A DNA stretch of 64,000 bases from Micromonospora sp. WMMD1155 (GCF_029581275.1 NZ_CP120742.1:7280428-7344427), one strand, 5' to 3'. Shown: positions 27,624-36,664, counted from the stretch's first letter. Notes: generated by a model from the letters alone, not told the origin. Numbers and translations: made by a program.

Positions 27624-28211
27624 TCAGAGGAAGTCCCGCCAGAACGCCACCGTCGCCTTCGGGTTCCAGCGCTGATCTGTCCTGTCCATACCCGTGCCGC
27701 CGAACTCCTGATGGACGTAGTCGAGCAGGTCCATGCCGTAGTAGATAATGTCGGTCTCCACAATCGAGAGGACTGGGTGCCCGACGGTTCCACGCCCGGC
27801 GGGCAGGAACCGATGTCCGTAGACGGGTACCAGCCGTGGCGCCTGCGCAAGCTTGAGCCGCGCGGTCTCCAACGCCTCATCTCGGCCTGCCGGCCGATCG
27901 CCCCAGGTGTCGTGCCATACCGCGTTGTGTTCAACGTCGAAGAGCACCCCTTCCACGGGCCACTCCAAGCGCTCACGAATGGCACCGGGGTCACCGTTGC
28001 GCCAGTCCGGCCAGGGCCTCTCCCACGCATAGGACACGCCCTCCTCCGGCTCGAACGGGACGTTCAGCGGCAGCCCCGCCGCAAGGAACGCGCGATGGTC
28101 ATTGGCGAACTCAAAGCCGTACGTCCGCTCGATGCGATCGAACTCCTCATCCGTCAGGCCCGGCGCGATCTCACAACACCCGGTCTGCACGAGTCGACGC
28201 GCCGCCTCCAT
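27624..28211 (-). CDS. SMI1/KNR4-like protein
   Basis: This protein of about 195 residues has the SMI1/KNR4 (SUKH) pattern: GLTDEEFDRIERTYGFEFANDHRAFL near the N-terminus, where the family binds partner proteins, and a later conserved beta-rich part (VPVYGHRFLP; LSIVETDIIYYGMDLLDYV). SUKH proteins are often immunity proteins of contact-dependent or ESX toxins. ATG at 28211 is used; no strong ribosome-binding site is visible. It is divergent from the HAD-like gene with 61 bp between. No matching toxin is evident next to it, so the immunity role is inference. Confidence 0.7.
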   Translation of the reverse strand: MEAARRLVQTGCCEIAPGLTDEEFDRIERTYGFEFANDHRAFLAAGLPLNVPFEPEEGVSYAWERPWPDWRNGDPGAIRERLEWPVEGVLFDVEHNAVWHDTWGDRPAGRDEALETARLKLAQAPRLVPVYGHRFLPAGRGTVGHPVLSIVETDIIYYGMDLLDYVHQEFGGTGMDRTDQRWNPKATVAFWRDFL

Positions 28212-28272
28212 GCCCAGTCGAGCACCATCACCCTTGATCACGTCGGCACGATAGTGCTTCGGGCCGGCCAGG

Positions 28273-28836
28273 ATGAACCGATATCGTGCTGCCGTGACCA
28301 GCTCTGCAGGGCGTCCGCTGCTCTTCCTCGATGTTGACGGACCCCTCATTCCGTTCGGTGGACCGCAGCAATACCTAACTTGCGAGACGGGCACTGCACC
28401 ACGAGAGACCAGCTCGAATCCGCTTCTGTGCAGGATCAATCCCGAACACGGACCCCGGTTGACGGCGCTACGGTGCGATCTGGTCTGGGCCACGACATGG
28501 ATGGACGACGCGAACGAGACCATCGCGCCGCGGATCGGTCTGCCGCAGCTGGCGGTGGTGATCTGGCCGGAGCCGACCGACACCGACGAGCAGGACGAGC
28601 GGAACGGGCTGCACTGGAAGACCCGCGCCCTCGTTGATTGGGCTGCAGGCCGCCCCTTCGCCTGGGTCGACGACGGAATCACGGACGCCGACCGAGCCTG
28701 GGTGTCAGCACATCACGCCGGACACGCCCTGCTTCATCGCGTCGATCCCCGCCAGGGTCTCACTGATGCTGACTACGCCGCACTGATGGACTGGCTACGC
28801 AGGATTCGTGACACACCGCCGCGTGGTGCGGCGTGA
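28273..28836 (+). CDS. HAD-like hydrolase domain protein
   Basis: This protein of about 187 residues begins with LLFLDVDGPLIPFG, the DxDG motif I of HAD-fold hydrolases. WATTWMDDAN gives a motif II-like Thr and AWVDDG a motif IV-like acidic pair. It resembles the HAD domain linked to bacterial RNA-repair proteins (the Swiss Army Knife type) that also occurs alone in actinobacteria. Start ATG 28273 or GTG 28294 cannot be separated. It is probably a cytosolic phosphatase; the substrate is unknown. Confidence 0.7.
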   Translation: MNRYRAAVTSSAGRPLLFLDVDGPLIPFGGPQQYLTCETGTAPRETSSNPLLCRINPEHGPRLTALRCDLVWATTWMDDANETIAPRIGLPQLAVVIWPEPTDTDEQDERNGLHWKTRALVDWAAGRPFAWVDDGITDADRAWVSAHHAGHALLHRVDPRQGLTDADYAALMDWLRRIRDTPPRGAA

Positions 28837-29002
28837 ATCCCCAACCAGATTGGGTGCCGCGACACGCCGACGACTCAAATCGACAGACTCACTAGGCTCA
28901 CCCAGATACCGGCCGGCGGCCGCTGGTCCGACATCAGCCCGAGACCGTGCGGTTAATGATGCGTCCGGCTGCTGCGCCGTCCGTCCATCTGAAGGCTGAG
29001 GC

Positions 29003-29371
29003 TTACCTCTGCGGACGGGCGTTGATCTGCTCGACCGGTGGAAGCCGCCGCACGGGTTCGTCACCGATGGAGTAGACCTCCAGGCAGCACAGATAGCCCT
29101 CACCATCGACGAGTAGGACGATGCCGGCGTAGAACTCGTCGTTGCTGATGTCAGCCGAGACCGGTGCACCGGACAAAACCGGAGCCGGCGCTGCGGCACG
29201 GCCCACAGCAAGGTTGACGGTCACGCAGCCGCACTCGCACCGACCCTCGACTGCGGCGAACGGCAACTGCGCACGCAACTCGTCGCGCCCAGGGAACGGC
29301 ACGGACAACAACCGCGCCATGACGTCCCGCTCGATGTCGCTGAGCGGGCGAGGCATGTCGTCGCCGGTCAT
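29003..29371 (-). CDS. Conserved hypothetical protein
   Basis: This 122-residue protein has no recognised family. It starts MTGDDMPRPLSDIERDVMARLL, has a CECGCV cluster that could bind metal, and a beta-rich C-terminal half (YAGIVLLVDGEGYLCCLEVY). The ATG overlaps the stop of the HEAT-repeat gene (ATGA), so the two are co-translated. It may be an immunity or adaptor protein, but this is not shown. Confidence 0.55.
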   Translation of the reverse strand: MTGDDMPRPLSDIERDVMARLLSVPFPGRDELRAQLPFAAVEGRCECGCVTVNLAVGRAAAPAPVLSGAPVSADISNDEFYAGIVLLVDGEGYLCCLEVYSIGDEPVRRLPPVEQINARPQR

Positions 29372-30951
29372 AGTGCCGCCTGATGGGGCAGGCCGGCATG
29401 GAACCGCAGCAGCCGGACCTTGTCCTCGCCCAGGATCGGACGAGCACGCTCGATCAGCGTGTCGAGTTCGGCGGCACGATCGCGGGATGGACCGTGATAG
29501 GTCGTGGCGGCCTGCCGATTGAGCCACGCGGTGAGGTCCGCCCGCGCGCTGCCGCGCAACCGGTCGTTGGGATCATCGATCAGCCGTAGGTTGGTGACCA
29601 GCCGTTGCCAGGCGTTCCCCGCGACCAGTAACCGGTAGCCCGCGAACCGGATATGCGGCGCGTTGCCCGGCCTGAGCAGGGCCTCAAGCATCTCCGGGTC
29701 AAGTGCGGGGAGGTCGTGGCGCAGGGCCGCCACCACCTGGCGGGTCACTGCGCCAGACTCGTCGCGCAGCAGTGGCACCAGTTCGGCCGACCGGGTCACG
29801 CCGAGGCGACGCAGCGCTCGGACCGCCTCGACCCGACCACGCGCACGTGGATGCGCCAGCCACCGTCGAACCAGGCCGGCATCCTCGACGCCACCGGTCT
29901 CGCCCAGCCCGGCGATCACTCCCGGCGCCGGCGCCTCCCGCCGAGCACGCAGGCGATAGGCCTCTGCCGGATCCACGCCGCCGCGGCGGAGCGCGGCCTG
30001 AGCGATCGCCCGCACCAGCGGATGCCGGTCAGGCAACGCCGCCTCAGCAGCGCCCAGATCACCGACTGCAGTCACAGCCTGCAGCGCCTCAGCCCGAACC
30101 AGCGCAGTACGGCTGACCAGCAACCCCCGCAATTCAGCCGGGCCCGTCGCGGCCTGAACGGCACCACGGGCGCACAGGGACCGGATCGGCAGGTCGTCGT
30201 CCTTCATCGCCGCCGTGATCAACCGGCTCACACTCAACAGGCCACCGGCCGTCGCTGCCCGGTACGCCGCTCGCCGGGTTCGACGATCCCGCGCCGCCAG
30301 CAACGGCTCCAAGCCGTCCAAGGGCAGGTCCCGCAGGACACCGTCGACGCGCTCGGCCAACCAGGCGCCCTGACCCCGACCGCGCAGCGCGAACGCCATC
30401 TCCGTGAGCTGGGTCAACGACTCCCGCGATGATTGCAGCCGACCATCCACCGCCGCCCTTGCCCGCTGGCGCACCTCGGCCACCCAGTCGGCGGTCCGAA
30501 GCGCCAGCACCGCCAGCGCAGCCGGGTGCGCGTGATCAGCCAGGTGAGCGACCGCCGCTTCGCGGATCCGCCCGTCACGGTGGCAACCGGCCACGACCAG
30601 GCGCAGTAACTCCACCTCACCGTCAGCCAGGTCCGCCGCGAGGCTCCGCGACCAGCGCGGCGCCGACCACCACCGCTCCCGCAGCGCTTCATCCACCGCC
30701 AACCACCACCGCGCCTCAGCGGAACCAAGCGCATCCACAGCCGCGGCCCGCAGGCCCGGCTCACCGTCGCGGGCCACCGTCAGCAACACGGCAGAGACCT
30801 CCGCGGGGCTAACGCTTCGATCGGCACCGCCGGCCGCAGCCCGCACCCACTCGATGGCCGGCAGGTCAGGCAGGTAGTCACGTTCAGGCAACTCGCTCGA
30901 GCCGACGGACATGGCTCGCAGCCACCGCCGCAGCACTGTGCCCAGCGACAT
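29368..30951 (-). CDS. HEAT-repeat protein
   Basis: This 527-residue protein consists almost entirely of paired helices of HEAT/Armadillo type, for example RAAAVDALGSAEARWW, IREAAVAHLADHAHPAALAVLA, RARGRVEAVRALRRLG and RQVVAALRHDLPALDPE. It has no signal peptide or membrane segment. Such solenoids bind proteins or nucleic acids. ATG at 30951 is chosen; an in-frame GTG lies 9 bp upstream. It overlaps the following small gene by 4 bp. The role is unknown. Confidence 0.65.
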   Translation of the reverse strand: MSLGTVLRRWLRAMSVGSSELPERDYLPDLPAIEWVRAAAGGADRSVSPAEVSAVLLTVARDGEPGLRAAAVDALGSAEARWWLAVDEALRERWWSAPRWSRSLAADLADGEVELLRLVVAGCHRDGRIREAAVAHLADHAHPAALAVLALRTADWVAEVRQRARAAVDGRLQSSRESLTQLTEMAFALRGRGQGAWLAERVDGVLRDLPLDGLEPLLAARDRRTRRAAYRAATAGGLLSVSRLITAAMKDDDLPIRSLCARGAVQAATGPAELRGLLVSRTALVRAEALQAVTAVGDLGAAEAALPDRHPLVRAIAQAALRRGGVDPAEAYRLRARREAPAPGVIAGLGETGGVEDAGLVRRWLAHPRARGRVEAVRALRRLGVTRSAELVPLLRDESGAVTRQVVAALRHDLPALDPEMLEALLRPGNAPHIRFAGYRLLVAGNAWQRLVTNLRLIDDPNDRLRGSARADLTAWLNRQAATTYHGPSRDRAAELDTLIERARPILGEDKVRLLRFHAGLPHQAAL

Positions 30952-31314
30952 CGCGCCCACCGACGCCCCCGTCTCCCACCGCCGACCACCATGATCGCAG
31001 CCATTCTGTCGCCCATGAGCCGACCGAGCGAGCGAATTCACCCGCAGTGCCACGGTGACTTCACAGGGGGTGCCAACCAACCGTCAGACATGGCCCACCG
31101 AAATAAATGACCCTCGCGGTACCGGAGAAGGCAGCCAGCCGCCGTTGGGCCGAAACCCGCCGTCGTTGGGTGACGGCGCCCCCGCTGTTGGGCTGACCTG
31201 GCGGGCACGTCGCTATCCCTGTTCTCCGGATGAGTCTGCCGCGATCATTTGTCGGGCACGACCCCAGGGACGACCGCTGCCGTCAACGTGCGGAGCGCTG
31301 GTCAATGGCGAGCC
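30952..31314. other. Intergenic region with one hairpin
   Basis: 363 bp between two leftward genes. A 7-bp stem (CGCCGTC at 31158-31164 with GACGGCG at 31172-31178) may end the transcript of the WXG-type gene. Three CGTTGGG/TGTTGGG copies lie at 31143-31192. No gene is seen. Confidence 0.4.
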
Positions 31315-32670
31315 TCAGCGCAACACGCCGTCCGTGCCGTCGTCGTCCGCGCCCCATACGTCGTCGTCTTCCCTGAGCCAGGTGCCGTGTTGGGACTCTT
31401 CGTTGCCGTCGTCGGCCCCGCTGCTCGTCCCAGCCAGGCCGCCCCGGACGCCACCGCCGGCAGCACGGGAGCCCGTGCCGGACCCACCCCTGCCGCCCGC
31501 GCCGACCATGCCAGGTGCCATCGCCGCACCGCCCCTGCTGGACGGACCATTGGCACCGCGCCCGGCACCACCGGCACCAGCCGCGCCGCCCATCATCGGC
31601 GACATGCCGAGGCTGACCGGGCGGCCCAGGGAACCGCCGCCCGGAATGGGGGCACCGGCCCCGCCCAGGCCTGCCGTGCCACCAAGGCCACCGCCCCCAG
31701 CGCCCAGGCCAGTCGCGCTGGGCACGCCACCGCCGGCACCGAACCCGGAGTTCACGCCGGTGAGGGTTCCCGTACCTGCGCCTGCCCCGGCCAAGCCGCT
31801 GCTGTACTCGCCGGCCAGAACGCCGTCACCGAGGTCGTTGCCGACGCCCGAGGACGCGCCGCTGCCGCTTGGGGCGTTGCCGTCGTAGCCGCCAGTGCCG
31901 GCGGAGAGGTCCGGGTGGGTGCCCGAGCCGAAACCTGCCCCGCCAGAGCTGACGTGACCGGTTCCCAGAGGAGGTTCACCGCCGAGACCGCCGGTTGAAG
32001 GCCCTCCACCGAGGCTGGCTGCCTGGCCGGCACCGCCGGTGCCCGTCGGACCTTGCAGGTCCACTCCGGTCGGGCCGCTGTCAGTGCGCTGCTTCGACGG
32101 AGCACCTCCGGGGGTCTCCCGTTCCCGGGCTGTGTAGTCGTCGCTGACCTGGTCGTAGGCTTTGCGCGCGTTCTCGGTGTTGTTGTTGAAGAATTCGCCG
32201 ATCCGGTCGTTGAGCTGGCCGAGCTTCTCCATCGGCCAACTACCCGCGAAGTCGGCACGAATGCTCGCCTCGAACAGCCCCGTCTCGATGACTATGGCAC
32301 CATTGCGGGCCGCCGCCAGGTCACCCACGCACCCCTGTGGGACCGGCATCGCTTTCTGCGCACGCTCCAGATCCTGCGCCGCGGTTTGCAGGACGGTCAC
32401 GATGCTGTGCTGACCGCCGCCCGACTCCCGGGCGCCGTCCACAATCGTTTCGGCCTGCTTGATCAGCCCTTCCATGTGCGTGCGAAACGCGTCATACGCC
32501 GGGCCCTTCCAGCTCTCGCCCAGGTCGATGACGTCGGCGTCCACCAGCCGCTTCACCTCCTCGACGTTGCCCAGCAGCGCCTGCCAGCCCAACGCCGCGC
32601 TGGTGATATCGGCCGGCCGGCCGGCGACCAGCACCTGCCGCGCCATGTCCTCCCAGCTCAGGGCGCTCAC
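31315..32670 (-). CDS. WXG-type protein with long Gly-rich tail (ESX/PPE-like)
   Basis: This 451-residue protein has an N-terminal helical domain (about 1-180) with ESWKGPAYDAF (WxG, about 53-63) and paired long helices, like WXG100 and PPE proteins. A Gly/Ser/Ala-rich low-complexity tail (about 200-430) and an acidic end follow. No signal peptide is present. GTG at 32670 lies one base after the stop of the preceding small ESX-type gene, so they should be co-translated, and a mycosin gene heads the same operon. It is probably exported by a type VII system whose core genes are outside this window. Confidence 0.7.
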   Translation of the reverse strand: MSALSWEDMARQVLVAGRPADITSAALGWQALLGNVEEVKRLVDADVIDLGESWKGPAYDAFRTHMEGLIKQAETIVDGARESGGGQHSIVTVLQTAAQDLERAQKAMPVPQGCVGDLAAARNGAIVIETGLFEASIRADFAGSWPMEKLGQLNDRIGEFFNNNTENARKAYDQVSDDYTARERETPGGAPSKQRTDSGPTGVDLQGPTGTGGAGQAASLGGGPSTGGLGGEPPLGTGHVSSGGAGFGSGTHPDLSAGTGGYDGNAPSGSGASSGVGNDLGDGVLAGEYSSGLAGAGAGTGTLTGVNSGFGAGGGVPSATGLGAGGGGLGGTAGLGGAGAPIPGGGSLGRPVSLGMSPMMGGAAGAGGAGRGANGPSSRGGAAMAPGMVGAGGRGGSGTGSRAAGGGVRGGLAGTSSGADDGNEESQHGTWLREDDDVWGADDDGTDGVLR

Positions 32671-32671
32671 G

Positions 32672-33265
32672 TCAGACTCCTTCCGCGCTGGGACCCAGAC
32701 CCAGGCCGCTGGCCTTCAAGGTCCGCTGCATCTCCTGCGCTGACATCTTGTTCGCGTCTTCGGCGGTGTCGTACTTGCGCTTGACCTCGCGCAGCGCATC
32801 GGCCGCCCGGTACATGTCGTCGGAGAGCTTCGTCAGCGACTCCGAGGTCGTCCGGTGCAGAGCATGGTGCGCCGCGGCCAGGCTCAGCCCTTTGGGAAAG
32901 CCGCCCAGCGCGCCGCCCGGGCTAGCCAGCGCCGCTTCGCCGCCGAGCAGGTCCTTGATCTCCTCCATGTCGACGGCGAGCCGGCGCAAGTAGCTTGCAT
33001 GCCGCTCGATGTTGTCGGCGGCCGCTTCCAGACGGTCCGCCTCCCACTCGGTAACGTCGCGCTGACCGGGCCCACCCACGAGCTGCGACGGCGCCGATCC
33101 TGCGCCGGCGCGGACGTCATCCTGGCGGAACCCAACGGACGGCCCGTGCGCAGCCACCGTGGCAATAGGCCGCAACGGGCTGCCCGCCGGCATCGCATCA
33201 GCGACGCCGGGCGGCACCCGCATCCAGGCCTCCACCTGCGGTGGGCTGTTGCCCTCGTCGCTCAT
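32672..33265 (-). CDS. ESX-associated helical protein
   Basis: This 197-residue protein has an N-terminal Pro-rich segment (1-60) and long helices (RLEAAADNIERHASYLRRLAV; SESLTKLSDDMYRAADALREV) typical of ESX substrate partners. ATG at 33265 has a GGAGGACGGAG site. It lies between the mycosin and WXG-type genes. It could be the dimer partner of the Gly-rich WXG protein or a chaperone; this is inferred from size, helices and operon only. Confidence 0.6.
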   Translation of the reverse strand: MSDEGNSPPQVEAWMRVPPGVADAMPAGSPLRPIATVAAHGPSVGFRQDDVRAGAGSAPSQLVGGPGQRDVTEWEADRLEAAADNIERHASYLRRLAVDMEEIKDLLGGEAALASPGGALGGFPKGLSLAAAHHALHRTTSESLTKLSDDMYRAADALREVKRKYDTAEDANKMSAQEMQRTLKASGLGLGPSAEGV

Positions 33266-33298
33266 CTCCGTCCTCCCCGTCGATCGGTCAGCGATGTA

Positions 33299-34771
33299 TC
33301 AGCGCTGGTGCGGGCCGCCCAAGCCCTGGGGCGGTGCGGTCCCGGGCTGCCCCGATCCACCGGGCTGCCCCGGTAGCGCCGCGAGCGGAGGGAATGGGGG
33401 TCCGGGCTGCGGCCTGGGCTGATGTGGATGAGGATGCTGCGCATCCGACCGCGGAGGCGGCGAAACTCCCGGCAGGCCGTAGCCGGGCGGCGGGACGCCC
33501 GGGTGGCCGTACCCGGGCAGCGGGAACCCTGGACCACCCACCAGCGTTCTGCCCGGTCCGGGTCCGACCGGCGGCGCGGTGCGACGGCGCCGACGGCGGG
33601 CGACGACTACGGCCAGCACCACCGCGCCGATGACGACGGTCAGGCACAGCACGCCCGCGACCATGATGCCGGTCTTGTTCTTAACCTTGATGGCGACAGC
33701 CGGCCCTTCAGTCTGCCCGCCTGCGGGGGAGGCCGTCGCTCCGTCCGGCTGCGAGCCGGCAGCCAGCAGCGGGTTGACGTCTACGGCTGACACCGGCCGC
33801 TGCAGCGCCGCAAGCACATCCACCGCGCCGAAGCCGAACTCCGGATCCCGACCCGGCACCCCCACGTCCCGGGCCGTCCGGATCAGGCGATTGATCACGT
33901 TCGCCGCGTCCAGGTCCGGGTAGCGTGATCGCACCAGCGCGACCACCCCGGCGAGGATGGCGGTCGCCTGACTAGTGCCCGAGGCAACCGCGTAACCGTT
34001 GCCCTCCACCACCGTCGGCACGGGAGCGATGATGTCGTCACCTGGTGCAGCGAGGACCACCTCAGGGCCGACGACCGAGGCGCTGGCGAGGCCTCCCGAT
34101 CGTGTCGTCGCGTTCACCGCAATCACACCAGGCGCGTTCGCCGGGGAGTCGACCGTCCGACCGCCCGCGCCGGTCGCCGCGACGAGCACGACGTTCTTGC
34201 TCAGGGCGTACTGGACCGCCTCGACGATCCGGATGCTGGCGGGCTGCTCGAAGCCGATGGACAGGCTGATCACGTCGGCTCCGGCGTCGGTGGCCCAACG
34301 GATGTCCCGCGCCACCTCAGCGTCGTTGCCGTTGCCCTCGCTGCCGCTCAGCGCGATCGGCAGGACCTTCGCCTCCGGCGCGATGCCGAGCTGCCGGTTC
34401 CGGTCGCCGCCCCGCCCGACGATCAGGCCGGCCATCGACGTGCCGTGTCCCGCCTCCTTATCCCGGTCGATCTGGCCTTGCGGAGATCCCGCCGGGGCGG
34501 CACCGGGGCGGCCGGCCAGTTGGCCGGCGAGCGCCGGGTGCGTCGCGTCGACACCGCTGTCGATGACGGCGACGGTCACCCCACGCCCCTTGGTGATCTC
34601 GTGAGCCTGCGGAATCTGCAGCGCGTCGAGATACCACTGCAGACCGCGTACCGTGTCGGCCGCCGACGCTGGAGCTGGCACGCCCACCACCCCGGACCCG
34701 ACCACCACGCCGACCATCGACACGGCGACGGCGAACTTCAGCCCCGATCGGCGACCCTTACCCGTACGCAC
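33299..34771 (-). CDS. mycP: Type VII secretion-associated mycosin (subtilisin-family membrane protease)
   Basis: This 490-residue protein has a signal peptide (about 1-37), a catalytic domain with Asp71 (VIDSGVD), His109 (EAGHGTS) and Ser267 (ASGTSQAT), one transmembrane helix near 370-395 and a Pro/Gly-rich tail. Mycosins process ESX substrates at the membrane and are needed for channel stability. The oxyanion-hole Asn normally found in AAxGN is replaced: the sequence reads VAATGAGG, with Ala at about 202. Activity may therefore be reduced. No eccB, eccC, eccD or eccE gene is in the window, so this is an orphan copy or part of a split locus. Confidence 0.88.
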   Translation of the reverse strand: MRTGKGRRSGLKFAVAVSMVGVVVGSGVVGVPAPASAADTVRGLQWYLDALQIPQAHEITKGRGVTVAVIDSGVDATHPALAGQLAGRPGAAPAGSPQGQIDRDKEAGHGTSMAGLIVGRGGDRNRQLGIAPEAKVLPIALSGSEGNGNDAEVARDIRWATDAGADVISLSIGFEQPASIRIVEAVQYALSKNVVLVAATGAGGRTVDSPANAPGVIAVNATTRSGGLASASVVGPEVVLAAPGDDIIAPVPTVVEGNGYAVASGTSQATAILAGVVALVRSRYPDLDAANVINRLIRTARDVGVPGRDPEFGFGAVDVLAALQRPVSAVDVNPLLAAGSQPDGATASPAGGQTEGPAVAIKVKNKTGIMVAGVLCLTVVIGAVVLAVVVARRRRRRTAPPVGPGPGRTLVGGPGFPLPGYGHPGVPPPGYGLPGVSPPPRSDAQHPHPHQPRPQPGPPFPPLAALPGQPGGSGQPGTAPPQGLGGPHQR

Positions 34772-34805
34772 GGCACTCCCCGAACCTCGTTGACCAGCTA
34801 CGCGT

Positions 34806-34843
34806 TGCGGCTCCGGTCCGGCTCGAGCCGGACCGGAGCCGCA
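34806..34843. promoter_or_regulatory. 38-bp perfect palindrome upstream of the mycosin gene
   Basis: Two 19-bp arms with no spacer: the left arm TGCGGCTCCGGTCCGGCTC occupies 34806-34824 and is exactly complementary to 34825-34843. It ends 35 bp from the mycosin start. As a transcript it would form a very stable cruciform or hairpin; without a T-tract it is either a terminator for an older upstream gene, a 5' UTR attenuator or a regulator site. Confidence 0.65.
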
Positions 34844-35234
34844 CGTCTGATGTTCTCAGCCCCGCACCTTGGTTGGCCTTGCCCATCTCGGTGGAGACGT
34901 CGCTGCGCGGCCAGCACCGACGGCGCCGCCGATCTCATTCAAAATCTTGCCAACGTCCCGGACGGCAGGGCAGTCGCTGCTTCGATCTCAAACACCAGTT
35001 CACGCCCTTCCGTCTCTTGTGGCGCTGGATCCGCCAGGCGGCCCTCCACCGCACGGCCGCCAACCAACCGGCCGCGTTGCAGGTGAGACGCTAGCGCAAC
35101 GCGTCAAGATCCCGCCACCCTGTGTTACCAGCCGAGCCGGCACGACACCTCGTGCAGGTAATCCGACGGTCGCCATCCACGCCGGACTCGTCAGCAACCC
35201 GCCGCAGCAGTCCGACACCACCGCCGGACCGGAG
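34844..35234. other. Intergenic region with possible degraded WXG-type coding sequence
   Basis: No intact gene. On the minus strand, segments in different frames read ELVFEIEAATALP, VRDVGKILNEIGGA and DVSTEMGKANQGAG between about 35010 and 34860, which look like a small helical ESX-type protein broken by frameshifts. This is weak evidence and could be chance in GC-rich DNA. Confidence 0.25.
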
Positions 35235-35270
35235 GTTGGCCAACCGTTGGCCAACGGTTGGGTAGCCAAC
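35235..35270. promoter_or_regulatory. Three tandem GTTGG...CCAAC palindromes
   Basis: GTTGGCCAAC at 35235-35244, an exact second copy at 35246-35255, and a spaced copy GTTGG-GTAG-CCAAC at 35257-35270, each separated by one base. Iterated dyads of this kind are typical of a cooperative repressor operator or of iterons or binding sites on mobile elements. They lie about 85-120 bp upstream of the rightward gene at 35356. Confidence 0.7.
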
Positions 35271-35355
35271 GCGCTACTCCCCCAGCAAAACCCACCGTCA
35301 CGACCGATATTGGTGGTCGTGAGCACGGGCCAGCCGGTGTGGAAGCCACCCACCG

Positions 35356-36093
35356 ATGACCAGATCCTCCGCGACACCCGAGAATCCCAGCGGGCCGGAC
35401 CCATCGTCCCGAGACGGCAGACCCGACCCATACGCCGACAGCTCCACCTTCGACCACCACCACGACTTCCTTCACGTCGACGTCATCGTCGGTGGCTCGC
35501 CGATCTGGATCTCGGTGTGGCGCAGCGGCGCCCTTGGCAAGATCAGCGAGTCCACGTTTCGCCGCCTCCTGGCTCGTCGGATCATCGCCGTCTACAGCCG
35601 GCGCGGCGCAACCGTGGTCGACTTCGACGACGACCCGACCGTTCGCGACGAGAGCATTGCCGCAGGCCGCGCCTACCGTCCGGTCACCCATGATGCGGAC
35701 CTGGCCGGTCTCGACACCGTGGAGCAGGTCGACCTGGTCGTACTGCGCTGGCCGCGACCCCAGCCGCTCGCGCGACCCAGGCCGGTCGACGGTGCGGTGG
35801 CCGACCTCTTCCGTGGCCTCCGGCTGGTCATCACCCCGGACGGCTTCGCGGTCCTCCTCGTCGAGCAGCGTTCAGCCCAACCGGCGCCCACCGAGATCGT
35901 GCGCCTGGCCGGGCTTGTCCCCGAGGCTCACGCCGGTGGGATGAACTACCTCCAGCACGTCCTCGCGGTCACCACACCAGAAGGCCCCACTGCTGACAGC
36001 GCAGACGCCGATCCGTCGGCGCCCAGTCGGCACGGCTGGCCGACCACCCTGCACCTGCTGGTCTTCGTCGTGCGAGCAGGCCACCATGACTGA
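35356..36093 (+). CDS. Conserved hypothetical protein of an integrative element
   Basis: This 245-residue protein has no family I recognise. Residues 40-90 are beta-rich (FLHVDVIVGGSPIWISVWRSG), and the C-terminal half contains VDLVVLRWPRPQ and LRLVITPDGFAVLLVEQ, the order of strands seen in methyltransferase-like folds but without a clear SAM motif. ATG at 35356 has no clear ribosome-binding site. The end overlaps the next gene by 8 bp. The set 35356-36086-36780-37735 looks like the cargo end of an integrative element, with the triple palindrome as a likely control site. Confidence 0.55.
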   Translation: MTRSSATPENPSGPDPSSRDGRPDPYADSSTFDHHHDFLHVDVIVGGSPIWISVWRSGALGKISESTFRRLLARRIIAVYSRRGATVVDFDDDPTVRDESIAAGRAYRPVTHDADLAGLDTVEQVDLVVLRWPRPQPLARPRPVDGAVADLFRGLRLVITPDGFAVLLVEQRSAQPAPTEIVRLAGLVPEAHAGGMNYLQHVLAVTTPEGPTADSADADPSAPSRHGWPTTLHLLVFVVRAGHHD

Positions 36094-36664
36094 CCAGCCG
36101 GAGACTGCCGCCCACCACCGCCCGTCGCGTCGCCGCCCAGCCCGTCCGCGGGTACGGCCAATCAGCTACCGACAGGCGTGCGCCTACATCAGCGGCCACC
36201 ATCAGCAGCGCGAACGACCGCAGGGACACACGTTTTCCCTCGGTCTGACCAACCAAGCCGGCCACCTCATCGGGGTCGCAATGGTCGGCCGTCCCGACGT
36301 CCGCCACCACGACGACGGCCTGACCGCCGAAGTCACCCGCCTGGCGACCGACGGGCCACGCAACGCGCACTCGGTCCTGCTTGCCGCCGCATGGCGAGTC
36401 GCCCGGCGCATGGGCTACCGACGCATGATCACCTACACCCGCACCGACAGGCCCGCCGCCGGCTTGCGGGCCGCGGGTTGGAAGGTCGTCACCGAAACGC
36501 CTCCCGCGCACGGGCAAAATCGGCTCAGCCGGCACCGAGCGCCGCGCAGCACCGGCGACGCAACCCGCACACACTGGCAGGTCACCACCGAGGACTGGCG
36601 TACCCGAACCGAAGCCGCCGACCGCGTCCCCCGGCAGGCCAGAGAGGTACAGGACCCACGGTGA
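36086..36664 (+). CDS. XF1762-like, GNAT-type small protein
   Basis: This 192-residue protein has the GNAT-like core found in XF1762-family proteins of plasmids and integrative elements: HLIGVAMVGRP, EVTRLATDGPRNAHSVLLAAAWRVARRMGYRRMITYT, then GLRAAGWKVV. These correspond to the acetyl-CoA-binding strand-loop-helix arrangement, though catalytic function in this family is unknown. The gene overlaps the previous one by 8 bp. Residues after 150 are basic and unstructured. Confidence 0.7.
   Translation: MTDQPETAAHHRPSRRRPARPRVRPISYRQACAYISGHHQQRERPQGHTFSLGLTNQAGHLIGVAMVGRPDVRHHDDGLTAEVTRLATDGPRNAHSVLLAAAWRVARRMGYRRMITYTRTDRPAAGLRAAGWKVVTETPPAHGQNRLSRHRAPRSTGDATRTHWQVTTEDWRTRTEAADRVPRQAREVQDPR

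Noticed and set aside
27408..28337. 309-codon plus-strand frame
   Set aside because: Antisense to the SMI1/KNR4-like gene and lacking domain features.
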